The notes under the pieces were generated by a model, which searched no databases, had not been told where the DNA came from, and saw nothing but the letters and a program-made list of their open reading frames with translations. A stretch of 35,703 nt of DNA from contig JANQFW010000081.1 of NCBI GenBank assembly GCA_028277625.1, positions 1 through 35,703 of the forward strand, given 5' to 3'. A program made the translations under genes and the position numbers. Source of the stretch: Candidatus Gastranaerophilales bacterium. Lineage in GTDB: Bacteria; Cyanobacteriota; Vampirovibrionia; Gastranaerophilales; JANQFW01. Numbering within the stretch: position 1 is the stretch's first letter; every line of letters starts with the position of its first letter. Shown piece by piece: positions 16,472 through 25,696 of the stretch.

Positions 16472-18958
16472 TTATTGCCAATAGCCTGCAATGATTGTGT
16501 CCATTATATGGCTGTTGGCTTTTACGTCTTCTACTGAGTCTATTGTCAGACCTTCCTGAGTAGCATAGCTATTTATATCACTGATGATGTTATCAATGTC
16601 AGTGTCAGTTAAGTAAGTACCGTCGCTATGTTCTACTTTTTCTATTTCATAACCTGTTGAGAAGTGATCCACTACTGTGATTTGGTCAAGGCTAGATGTG
16701 TTACCGTAGTCTATAACTAGGTCATTTGTAAGGGTATCTTCAAATATAGCTATTTTGCTTTTTGTTACGGATGAGTTAAAAGAAATTTCATCAGCTGTAC
16801 CAGAGGAATCGGTTACTGTGTCTATGTCATCGTTAAGGTTAAAAATGTAGGTGTCATTGCCATAATAACCATACATCGTATCGTTATTATCACCACCATG
16901 TAAAGAGTCATTACCCATTCGGCCACCTATATAATCATTGCCTGCTTCACCATATACTATATCATCGCCACCATCACTATAGATATGATCATTTCCCTCT
17001 CCGCCATATAAAAGGTCGTTTCCTCCTAATGTATCAAGGCTATTACTGTCACCATAGATGGTATCAGCACCATCATAACCAAACATTGTATCGTGATCAT
17101 CACCTCCATATAAAGAGTCATTGCCCATTCTGCCACTGATGTAATCGTTGCCCGCATCACCATATACTACATCATTGCCACCATCACTATAGATATAATC
17201 ATTTCCCTCTCCGCCATATAAAAGGTCATTTCCTCCTGATGTATCAAGGCTATTATTATCACCATAGATAGTATCAGCACCATCATATCCATACATTGTA
17301 TCGTGGTCAGCACCTCCATATAAAGAGTCATTACCCATTCGACCACTGATAACATCATTCCCAGCATCTCCATATACTAGATCATCGCCACCATCACTAT
17401 AGATATAATCATTTCCCTCTCCGCCGTATAAAAGGTCGTTTCCTCCTAATGTATCGAGGCTATTATCATCTCCATATATAATATCATCACCATCATAGCC
17501 ATACATTGTGTCGTGGTCATCACCTCCATACAAAGAGTCTTTACCCATTCTGCCACTAATAACATCATTCCCAGCATCTCCATATACTAGATCATCGCCA
17601 CCATCACTATAGATATAATCATCTCCATCACCGCCATATAAAATGTCGTTTCCTCCTAATGTATCTAGGCTATTATTATCTCCGTAGATAGTATCGTTAC
17701 CATGATAACCAAATATTGTATCGTGGTCAGCACCTCCATATAAAGAGTCTTTACCCATTCTGCCACTGATGTAATCATTGCCAGCATCTCCATATACTTT
17801 ATCATCGCCACCATCACTATAGATATAATCATTTCCCTCTCCGCCATATAAAATGTCGTTTCCTCCTAATGAATCAAGGCTATTATTATCTCCGTAGATA
17901 GTATCGTTACCAGCTTCACCTTTGATCAAATCGTATTCAAGGTTTCCATAAATTAGATTTACTCCACTATTACCGTTTATAGTATTACTTGAGTCATTAC
18001 CTATGCCATCAATAGCAGCTGTGCCTGTTAATATTAGATTCTCAAGGTCGGGGGCTAATGTATAGCTTATGCTTGACTCTACTGTGTCAATGCCACTATT
18101 GGCTTCCTCAATGACATGATCATCTGCGCTGTTGACAATATAAGTATCAGCTCCATCACCACCCTCTAACGTATTGTTGCCTGCGTTCCCTATTAAAGTA
18201 TTGTCTAAATCATTACCAACACCATTAATGTTACTAGTACCTGTTAATGTTAAATTCTCAAGGTTGTCACCTAAGGTATAAGTTATACTTGAGTTTACTG
18301 TGTCTGTTCCTTTGTCAAGATTTTCAACAATAACGTCACCTGTGTTGTCTACATAAAAGATATCATTACCGTCTCTGCCTTCTAAAGTGTCAGCTCCGGT
18401 ACCACCATCTAAGGTATCATTACCTTTATTTCCATATATATTATCGTTACCTTCATCACCGTACAGCTTATCATTTCCTGCATCGGCAGGGTCTACATCT
18501 TGAAAATCTCCGTAAATAGTATCGTCGTCAGCACCACCATGAATCTCATCATCGCCAGTACCACCTAAAATATAATCGAATCCGGCACCACCCCAAATAG
18601 TATCATTCCCCGTTAGATGCGGATAAAGATCAGGTTCTCTATGGTCACCATATAAAGAGTCATTGCCATTTCCACCTTCTATGCTGTCATCTCCATCAAC
18701 GCCTTCAATAGAATCTGCACCGTCTTCACCTAAAAGAGTATCTTTGCCATATCCACCTCTAATGGTATCATTACCATCTCCACCCTCTACGCTGTCATCT
18801 CCTGCGTTACCGTGAATTTCATCGTTTCCTAAGCCTGCATAAATAGTATCAGCTCCCGCATCAGCCGAAACCGTATCATCCCCGGCATACGCATTAATCA
18901 CATCGTTACCGGTAGTACCATTTATTGAATCATTACCAGTAGTTCCTTCAATAGTCAT
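16472..18958 (-). CDS. RTX calcium-binding repeat protein, probable type I secretion substrate
   Basis: The 828-residue protein is nearly all glycine/aspartate nonapeptides of the form GGxGxDxxx (for example LYGGEGNDYIYSDGGDD), which wind into calcium-loaded parallel beta rolls. There is no N-terminal signal peptide, as expected for type I secretion. The non-repeat C-terminal part (about residues 690-828, YIFNLNDDIDTVTDSSGTAD onward) resembles the haemolysin-type related domain and secretion signal. Two spacers near residues 210-320 carry YTLGDNLENLTLTGT and YTLAPDLENLILTGT blocks common in RTX adhesins. Residues about 340-690 are five near-identical 70-residue units. No catalytic domain is seen, so an S-layer, adhesin or matrix role is likelier than toxin or enzyme. 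AAGGAG precedes the ATG. No type I exporter is in the window. Confidence 0.85.
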   Translation of the reverse strand: MTIEGTTGNDSINGTTGNDVINAYAGDDTVSADAGADTIYAGLGNDEIHGNAGDDSVEGGDGNDTIRGGYGKDTLLGEDGADSIEGVDGDDSIEGGNGNDSLYGDHREPDLYPHLTGNDTIWGGAGFDYILGGTGDDEIHGGADDDTIYGDFQDVDPADAGNDKLYGDEGNDNIYGNKGNDTLDGGTGADTLEGRDGNDIFYVDNTGDVIVENLDKGTDTVNSSITYTLGDNLENLTLTGTSNINGVGNDLDNTLIGNAGNNTLEGGDGADTYIVNSADDHVIEEANSGIDTVESSISYTLAPDLENLILTGTAAIDGIGNDSSNTINGNSGVNLIYGNLEYDLIKGEAGNDTIYGDNNSLDSLGGNDILYGGEGNDYIYSDGGDDKVYGDAGNDYISGRMGKDSLYGGADHDTIFGYHGNDTIYGDNNSLDTLGGNDILYGGDGDDYIYSDGGDDLVYGDAGNDVISGRMGKDSLYGGDDHDTMYGYDGDDIIYGDDNSLDTLGGNDLLYGGEGNDYIYSDGGDDLVYGDAGNDVISGRMGNDSLYGGADHDTMYGYDGADTIYGDNNSLDTSGGNDLLYGGEGNDYIYSDGGNDVVYGDAGNDYISGRMGNDSLYGGDDHDTMFGYDGADTIYGDSNSLDTLGGNDLLYGGEGNDHIYSDGGDDIVYGEAGNDYIGGRMGNDSLHGGDNNDTMYGYYGNDTYIFNLNDDIDTVTDSSGTADEISFNSSVTKSKIAIFEDTLTNDLVIDYGNTSSLDQITVVDHFSTGYEIEKVEHSDGTYLTDTDIDNIISDINSYATQEGLTIDSVEDVKANSHIMDTIIAGYWQ
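16860..17910 (-). repeat. Five tandem 210-bp repeats inside the RTX gene
   Basis: A 210-bp unit recurs about five times. The block ATTTCCCTCT is found at 16991 and again at 17201, exactly 210 bases apart, and continues at about 17411 and 17831. The copy near 17621 has substitutions. Each unit encodes 70 residues including GRMGKDSLYGG or GRMGNDSLYGG. Edges are approximate. Confidence 0.8.
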
Positions 18959-19158
18959 AATAAATTTCTCCTTTTTAAAGTTATAACTTACCCAGTATCT
19001 ATTAGATACATGTTCTAAATTATAGTATAAAATATATAGTTTAATATCATTATTTAATACCTTTTTATTGTTTTTATATTAAATTTTTATTAAGAAAAAA
19101 AGTTATAAAATAAAAAAATAAAAAAAATTTAGAATCAAAACTTTAAATAAATATCTTT

Positions 19159-19187
19159 TTGTTATATTCTTTTTTTGAAGGTATATT
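19159..19187 (+). promoter_or_regulatory. Candidate sigma-70 promoter for the S4 gene and eno
   Basis: TTGTTA (19159-19164), a 17-base spacer, and TATATT (19182-19187) form a near-consensus promoter 53 bases before the S4-domain start codon. It is found by eye, in AT-rich DNA where chance matches are frequent. Confidence 0.4.
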
Positions 19188-19239
19188 ACACATCTCATAA
19201 ACTAAATTTCAGAATTGCAATAGCCAGAAAGTATAATGA

Positions 19240-20867
<1,628 letters not shown>

Positions 20868-20893
20868 TTAGTAGCTTATAAACATTTATAAAT

Positions 20894-20926
20894 AAAAAAA
20901 CGGTGGATATTATTTCCGCCGTTTTT
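20894..20926. terminator. Bidirectional terminator between eno and the convergent gene
   Basis: AAAAAAACGGTGG (20894-20906) and CCGCCGTTTTT (20916-20926) form a GC-rich stem with one G-T wobble, a nine-base loop, and A/T tails on both sides. It lies 27 bases after eno and just past the end of the minus-strand gene. Confidence 0.8.
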
Positions 20927-20937
20927 GTTTTATTTGG

Positions 20938-22209
20938 TTATGCTGCTTGAGGTGGTGCACAAGGTCCTTTTACTTGTTTTACTTTTTTCAATTCGTCCAT
21001 CATTTTTTTCATATGCTTTCTAAATATTGTCATCATTTTTCTAATTTCGCCTTTTTGCTCTTGGCTTAATCTGGCAGCTCCTGCAGCCATTAAGTTGTCT
21101 TCCTGAGAGCTACTCGTTTCTAAAGATGGTGATTCCATTGATGGATTACTATCAAAGCTAAAAGCATCTTGTAGGCCCATTGGAGGCATATCTCCTTGCA
21201 TATTCATTGATGGCATCCCTCCACCGAAAGGATTGCTCATATCCATTGAGGAGCCGGAAAGAGCCAAACTAGATTGGGACATTCCTCCGCCCAGGTTGGA
21301 CATAATCATTCCTTTTATGCTGTTAAGCAGTCCAAGCGCCAGCTTAGATACTTTTTGAAGGGATTTCATATATTTATTAAATCTTTTTTTCTCTGCATCA
21401 GATTCATTAAGTTTTTTCTCACCTTTTTTAACTTTTTTCTCACCATCTTTTATCATTATAAAGCCTACGCCCATAAGTGCTAATCCTGCCATACACAGAC
21501 CCATTGCAATTTTTCCTGTAACAACTGACGCTGCTTTTAGAGCAATGCCGGCAGGGGCCGTAAATGGATTAGACATAAGCCCTAAGGCTACACCAAACAT
21601 AACCCAAGATGCAACTTCTAAAGCAAAACCGATGTTACTTATTATTTCGCCTGCTTTTAGTGTTTTCATCCCTGCTTTTAGTGTAGCTATACCTTTATTT
21701 ATTAATTTTAAGCCTTCTTTTTCCAGCTTAACAAATTTTTTACGAGATTCAATAGCTAATTTTAAAAATGTTTTTGTTGTCTTTGCAAACATTACGTTTG
21801 TTTCACCGAATTCACCCGCTATATCAGGTGGTAAAATCTTTTGCAACTTGCCAAACTGCTTGGATAACTTGCCTAAATCTTTTTTTGCATTCATGATAGC
21901 TTTTTCTTCAGGAGTTTTTTTAGCAGCCTTTTCGCCATCCTTGGCATTTGCAGCTTCTGTTTTAGCTCGACCTGCTTGGCTCTTTGATACTTCTGCTTCT
22001 TTTACGCATTTATCTACAGCTTTTTGATTAACTTTTTTGCCTTTTATAAAATCTTTTGGATTCATTGAAGTAGCTGGCTCATCATCCAGGGAATATTTTT
22101 CAAAAATACTACCCGGTTGATTACTTTCGTAATCGTTATTAGCAGCTTGTGAAGAACCGTATAAATACTGGTTATCACTTGGTATAGATGAATAAGGAGA
22201 TACCGCCAT
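20938..22209 (-). CDS. Hypothetical protein: coiled coil with long hydrophobic core
   Basis: I do not recognise this 423-residue protein. It has a disordered N-terminus (1-60), a Lys/Ala-rich helical region (60-180), and a hydrophobic block at about 190-260: ISNIGFALEVASWVMFGVALGLM then VVTGKIAMGLCMAGLALMGVGFIMI. A Lys-rich linker, a Met/Ser/Gly-rich stretch (about 310-370, with GGGMPSMNMQGDMPPMGL) and a basic C-terminal helix follow. Two hydrophobic helices flanked by coiled coils recall hydrophobic translocators of type III systems, but no sequence signature supports that. GGAAG lies before the ATG. The gene is transcribed alone and ends at the shared terminator with eno. Confidence 0.6.
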   Translation of the reverse strand: MAVSPYSSIPSDNQYLYGSSQAANNDYESNQPGSIFEKYSLDDEPATSMNPKDFIKGKKVNQKAVDKCVKEAEVSKSQAGRAKTEAANAKDGEKAAKKTPEEKAIMNAKKDLGKLSKQFGKLQKILPPDIAGEFGETNVMFAKTTKTFLKLAIESRKKFVKLEKEGLKLINKGIATLKAGMKTLKAGEIISNIGFALEVASWVMFGVALGLMSNPFTAPAGIALKAASVVTGKIAMGLCMAGLALMGVGFIMIKDGEKKVKKGEKKLNESDAEKKRFNKYMKSLQKVSKLALGLLNSIKGMIMSNLGGGMSQSSLALSGSSMDMSNPFGGGMPSMNMQGDMPPMGLQDAFSFDSNPSMESPSLETSSSQEDNLMAAGAARLSQEQKGEIRKMMTIFRKHMKKMMDELKKVKQVKGPCAPPQAA

Positions 22210-22414
22210 TTTACTTCCTTTAAAACTTACTTTATCCCAAATCCTATAATTCGCAAAAACAAAAAATCTTTTTGTCTCACTTTACATTTGTTGAGCTAGA
22301 TAAAAGCTCCATAGGTCCCAATATCTATAAGATAATTATTTATAACTTTATTATTTGAACTTTACTTTTATTATTCCCATATATATAAAAACAAAAATAA
22401 ATAAAAAATTGCCC

Positions 22415-22463
22415 AAAAAAGAAAGCCGCGTTGAACAATTATCAATAGCGACTCTCTTTTTTT
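22415..22463 (-). terminator. Terminator of ctpA (imperfect hairpin)
   Basis: On the minus strand a stem of AAAAAAGAGAGTCGC with TTGA pairs imperfectly with TCAACGCGGCTTTCTTTTTT and leaves a T run. It lies just after the ctpA stop. Confidence 0.55.
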
Positions 22464-22478
22464 CAATAAATCTTTTAT

Positions 22479-23738
22479 TTAGTGAATAATAACTTTTATT
22501 GGATTAACAGCTTTTATAGGTGTACTTGAGCTTTTATTGTCGGCGATTAGCTTAATCAAAATATCTTGAGCTTTGATTAATTGTACATCTCGCTTCTTCT
22601 TGATATCTTTTTTAGTTGGCTTTACTTCAATATCTGGTACAATACCAACTTTATTTATGTCTGTACCATTAGGTGTCAAATATTTTTGAGTTGTAATATT
22701 TATACCTGATCCGCCTGGTAGAGGATTAATTTCTTGTACTAGACCTTTACCAAAACTCTTTGTACCTACTAAAGTGGCTCTTCCATTATCTTTCAATGCT
22801 CCACTCAAAATTTCACTGGCACTGGCGCTTCCACCATCAATTAAAACAACCAATGGTTTATCTGTAAGAACAGAGTTATATGATCTTTGAGTTTCTTTAT
22901 AACCGTCTCTATCAACTGTACTAACAATTACACCATTATGTAAAAACATATTAGATATTTTTATTGCATTAGATAATAATCCACCCGGATTTGATCTGAT
23001 ATCCAGAATAATACCCTGTTTTTTCTTCAATTTACGTATAGCATTGGTCATTTCTTTACTTGCATTGCTGCTAATAAAAGAATTTAACCTAATATAACCT
23101 ATATTATTTTTTAGTTTTGCATATTTTGGTGCTTTGGTAGAGACAGACTTAATGTTAATTTTGTCTCTAATAATTGCAACTTTTTTGTACTCATCGCCTC
23201 TTTTTATTGTTAATTCAACTTTGGTACCTTTTTTGCCCCTAATTTGATCGGCAGCTTCTTTAACAGAAATACCTTTAGAACTTTTTCCATTGATCTTTGT
23301 TATGATATCATTAGCTTTTAGCCCTGCTCTATGCGCAGGTGTATCTTCTATTGGTGCAATTACTGTTAGTTTATCTTCTCTAATACCTATTTGAATACCA
23401 ATACCAAATAGCGTACCTTTGATAGATCTGCCTTCTTCCCTAAATTCATCTGGATCCAAAAACTTGGTGTAAGGGTCATTCAGACTCGCAAGCATGGATT
23501 CTATAGCAATGTAAGCATCATCATCGGTTTTAATAAAACGATCATATTTATGTCTCCACCTTTGCCAATCCTGCCCATTTTGGTTTACGTCAACATATTT
23601 TGTATTAATAAGTCTCCAAACCCTATCGTATAAAGAATGCGGAGTACCTGCCAGAACGCTGTTAGCAAACATTCCAAAGTACATAAATAGAAATAGTGAT
23701 GTCAACATTAACAGGAATTTTTTATTATTCTTTAGCAA
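22479..23738 (-). CDS. ctpA: C-terminal processing protease CtpA (S41 family)
   Basis: The 419-residue protein begins with a signal peptide or membrane anchor (FLLMLTSLFLFMYFGMFANS). A PDZ domain lies at about 110-190 (LFGIGIQIGIREDKLTVIAP, PAHRAGLKANDIITKINGKS). The protease core follows: IGYIRLNSF, GIILDIRSNPGGLLSNAI, then IDGGSASASEILSGAL with the nucleophilic Ser and GTKSFGKGLVQ with the general-base Lys. Such Ser-Lys dyad proteases trim C-termini of exported proteins in the periplasm (photosystem D1 in phototrophs, envelope and peptidoglycan enzymes elsewhere). All catalytic residues seem present and length is normal. Neighbours give no specific substrate. Confidence 0.92.
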   Translation of the reverse strand: MLKNNKKFLLMLTSLFLFMYFGMFANSVLAGTPHSLYDRVWRLINTKYVDVNQNGQDWQRWRHKYDRFIKTDDDAYIAIESMLASLNDPYTKFLDPDEFREEGRSIKGTLFGIGIQIGIREDKLTVIAPIEDTPAHRAGLKANDIITKINGKSSKGISVKEAADQIRGKKGTKVELTIKRGDEYKKVAIIRDKINIKSVSTKAPKYAKLKNNIGYIRLNSFISSNASKEMTNAIRKLKKKQGIILDIRSNPGGLLSNAIKISNMFLHNGVIVSTVDRDGYKETQRSYNSVLTDKPLVVLIDGGSASASEILSGALKDNGRATLVGTKSFGKGLVQEINPLPGGSGINITTQKYLTPNGTDINKVGIVPDIEVKPTKKDIKKKRDVQLIKAQDILIKLIADNKSSSTPIKAVNPIKVIIH

Positions 23739-23795
23739 TTTTAAATACCTCTCTTCTATTGATTTTTACCTGTTATAAAAATTCTAAAACAATTC

Positions 23796-23831
23796 TGTCC
23801 TATAAATATATACTAGCATGTTTATAGGGCA
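23796..23831. other. Intergenic hairpin
   Basis: TGTCCTATAAA and TTTATAGGGCA can pair over 11 bp with one wobble around a 14-base loop. It lies between the TPR gene and ctpA. No T tail follows on the minus strand, so it may be a weak terminator or an RNA element of the ctpA leader. Confidence 0.3.
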
Positions 23832-23876
23832 AAAGTGTAATTTGATAATACAAAAAAATATATACTTAGGCATCCT

Positions 23877-24473
23877 CTACCATTTATCCGGCTCATCTTT
23901 TAAATCAAGCAGTACTCTATGCACTGACTTTGTAATGAATAAGCCCGGCTCTAATTTTATAAATTCTTTCAAGCTTCTTGTAGCAAATTCTTTTTGATCA
24001 AGCTCTTTATATAAAAGCCCCAGTATTAGCCAATTTTTCGAATTAGTTGGATTTTGTTTAGCCAAATCTACATATTTGTCAACAGCTGTTTTTAAAACCC
24101 CTTTTTCTTTATATGCTTTTACAAGGTTTTGATAAAATAAAAGTGAATTTGGGTTAATATCTATAGATTTTTGAAAGCAATCTATGGCCATTTTAAATTT
24201 AAATAATTTTATATAAGCTTCACCAAGGTTATTAAAATATACTGCTGTGGATGCATTATTAGGCGCAAGCCTAATTGCCAACTTGAATTCTTCTGCTGCC
24301 GCATGCACATAAGTTCTAGACATATAATACATACCTTTTTCATTGTGCCATACTGCATTTTTATGTGCATCAATTACAAAAGTTTCAAATAGTTCAGATT
24401 TCTCATAAGTTTGAGCTGACGCAAATATCAATATTATAAAAAGTGCAAGTGTTTTACAAACTACTTTGTGCAT
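23877..24473 (-). CDS. Exported TPR protein
   Basis: The 198-residue protein starts with a signal peptide (VCKTLALFIILIFASAQT) and then consists of about four TPR units. One is AVYFNNLGEAYIKLFKFKMAIDCFQKSIDINPN and another ends SLKEFIKLEPG. TPRs bind protein partners, so an envelope scaffold role is probable. The start codon overlaps the last 13 bases of the metallo-beta-lactamase-fold gene, indicating coupled translation. The partner is not evident. A shared envelope role with the downstream CtpA is possible but not shown. Confidence 0.7.
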   Translation of the reverse strand: MHKVVCKTLALFIILIFASAQTYEKSELFETFVIDAHKNAVWHNEKGMYYMSRTYVHAAAEEFKLAIRLAPNNASTAVYFNNLGEAYIKLFKFKMAIDCFQKSIDINPNSLLFYQNLVKAYKEKGVLKTAVDKYVDLAKQNPTNSKNWLILGLLYKELDQKEFATRSLKEFIKLEPGLFITKSVHRVLLDLKDEPDKW

Positions 24474-25417
24474 ACAAGGTCAATTTCAAGTCCTTCGTAA
24501 GCTACCATTGCATTAACTATGCTATTTTGTATATTTTCACCTATTATGTCGATCATCTTATCTGTATAAGACGGATCCATATGAAAAAGAATTAATTTTT
24601 GTGCATTAGCAAGTTTTGCGGCCTCAATTGCCATTTCAGGTGTACTATGCCCATATCCTTGCTTTGGAGTAACAGGTGAAACATAATCATCCATAATATA
24701 CTGAGCATCGTGAATAAGTAAGTCAGTATTTCTGGCAAAAGATGTTAACTTGCTGTCTCCACCAATATATCCTTCTTTGTCACTGGCAAAAACGACTGAA
24801 TGTCCTCTCCAGGTAATTTTAAAAAATAAAACGCCGTCTTTCGGATGCGCATAGCTTTTCAAGCAATGAATTATAACACTGTCTTCATCAAGCTTTGACA
24901 TGTCATAATCAAAAATATTTTTTGTAATAGGTTTAGTCTCACCCGGCGCTAAAATAATCATGTCGGTTTCTCTAAAGTTATTAATAATCAAATGCCCGTC
25001 CATTTCTCCCAAGTCAACAGGAAAGAACGGAGTAAACATTGACTGTGATAGTGTATCCGCAAAGTCTAAACCCAATGATTTGCTGCCGTACATATGAATT
25101 TTACTAGTGCCTATATAAGCAGGCTTAAAAAATGGAAACCCCTGTATGTGGTCGTGATGGGTGTGGCTAAACAGCATAACCGCAGAAATAGGTTCACGAT
25201 TAAACTCATTAGTGCCACTAGAAATGTAATTTTTTATAAGCTCGTTTCCTAAGCCGATTACACCTGTTCCGGCATCAATAATAATCAAGTGTCCATTCAC
25301 TTGAATTTCCACACAAGAAGTATTGCCACCGTATTTCATCATATCAGGATTGGGGATTGGGTGACTTCCTCTTACGCCCCAGAATTTTATCTTAAAGTTT
25401 TTGCTTATTTCTTCCAT
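24461..25417 (-). CDS. Metallo-beta-lactamase-fold hydrolase
   Basis: The 318-residue protein has the MBL metal motifs: LFSHTHHDHIQGFP at about residues 82-95 (HxHxDH), a conserved His in CLKSYAHPKDGV, VVFASDKEG with the bridging Asp, and a final His in LILFHMDPSY. The N-terminus FWGVRGSHPIPNP and YGGNTSCVEI with IIIDAGTG is characteristic of a subgroup near RNase Z and cyclic-nucleotide phosphodiesterases. The substrate cannot be fixed: no RNase Z exosite arm is visible, so a small phosphodiester or signalling nucleotide is likelier than tRNA. It has no signal peptide. The next gene overlaps its 3' end. Confidence 0.85.
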   Translation of the reverse strand: MEEISKNFKIKFWGVRGSHPIPNPDMMKYGGNTSCVEIQVNGHLIIIDAGTGVIGLGNELIKNYISSGTNEFNREPISAVMLFSHTHHDHIQGFPFFKPAYIGTSKIHMYGSKSLGLDFADTLSQSMFTPFFPVDLGEMDGHLIINNFRETDMIILAPGETKPITKNIFDYDMSKLDEDSVIIHCLKSYAHPKDGVLFFKITWRGHSVVFASDKEGYIGGDSKLTSFARNTDLLIHDAQYIMDDYVSPVTPKQGYGHSTPEMAIEAAKLANAQKLILFHMDPSYTDKMIDIIGENIQNSIVNAMVAYEGLEIDLVCTK

Positions 25418-25622
25418 ACTTACTTTTTTTAAAATTACAATTATAATTATTTTAATTTATTATCAGAATTAACTCAAGTAATAATTTTAAAATTTAATCC
25501 AAAATATCTAGCTTTATTTAAAAATTTTACATCTTATTAAAAGTTTATCCTTTGCTTTATAGTAATAGTATAAGTATAAATAAAAATATATTCAATTCAA
25601 TTTTTTAAAAAATTTTTATTAT

Positions 25623-25668
25623 CTAAAGCCAAAGCCGCCTCAAAAATATGAGGCAGCTCTAACTTTAG
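25623..25668 (-). terminator. Hairpin after the polysaccharide lyase gene
   Basis: AGCCGCCTCA (25633-25642) and TGAGGCAGCT (25649-25658) pair with one mismatch. CTAAAG (25623-25628) and CTTTAG (25663-25668) can extend the structure. It starts about 29 bases after the lyase stop (minus strand). The T run after the stem is poor. The rest of the gap up to 25417 is featureless AT-rich sequence. Confidence 0.5.
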
Positions 25669-25696
25669 GATTATGAAGGGGAAAAGAGAATGAGAT

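Noticed and set aside
17167-17847. Other open frames on the minus strand inside the RTX gene, rich in Met and Ile.
   Set aside because: They are alternative-frame readings of the same 210-bp repeats and have no independent start signals.
16860-17910. The regularly spaced repeats could be taken for a CRISPR array.
   Set aside because: The unit is 210 bp with no unique spacers, is in frame, and encodes RTX nonapeptides.
21545-22027. A 160-codon open frame on the plus strand opposite the 423-residue protein gene.
   Set aside because: It is antisense to a Lys/Ala-rich coding frame, lacks a ribosome site, and its composition is the expected shadow of that frame.
20938-22209. Type III secretion translocator.
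   Set aside because: Only the general layout fits. No translocator signature, chaperone gene or injectisome gene is nearby.
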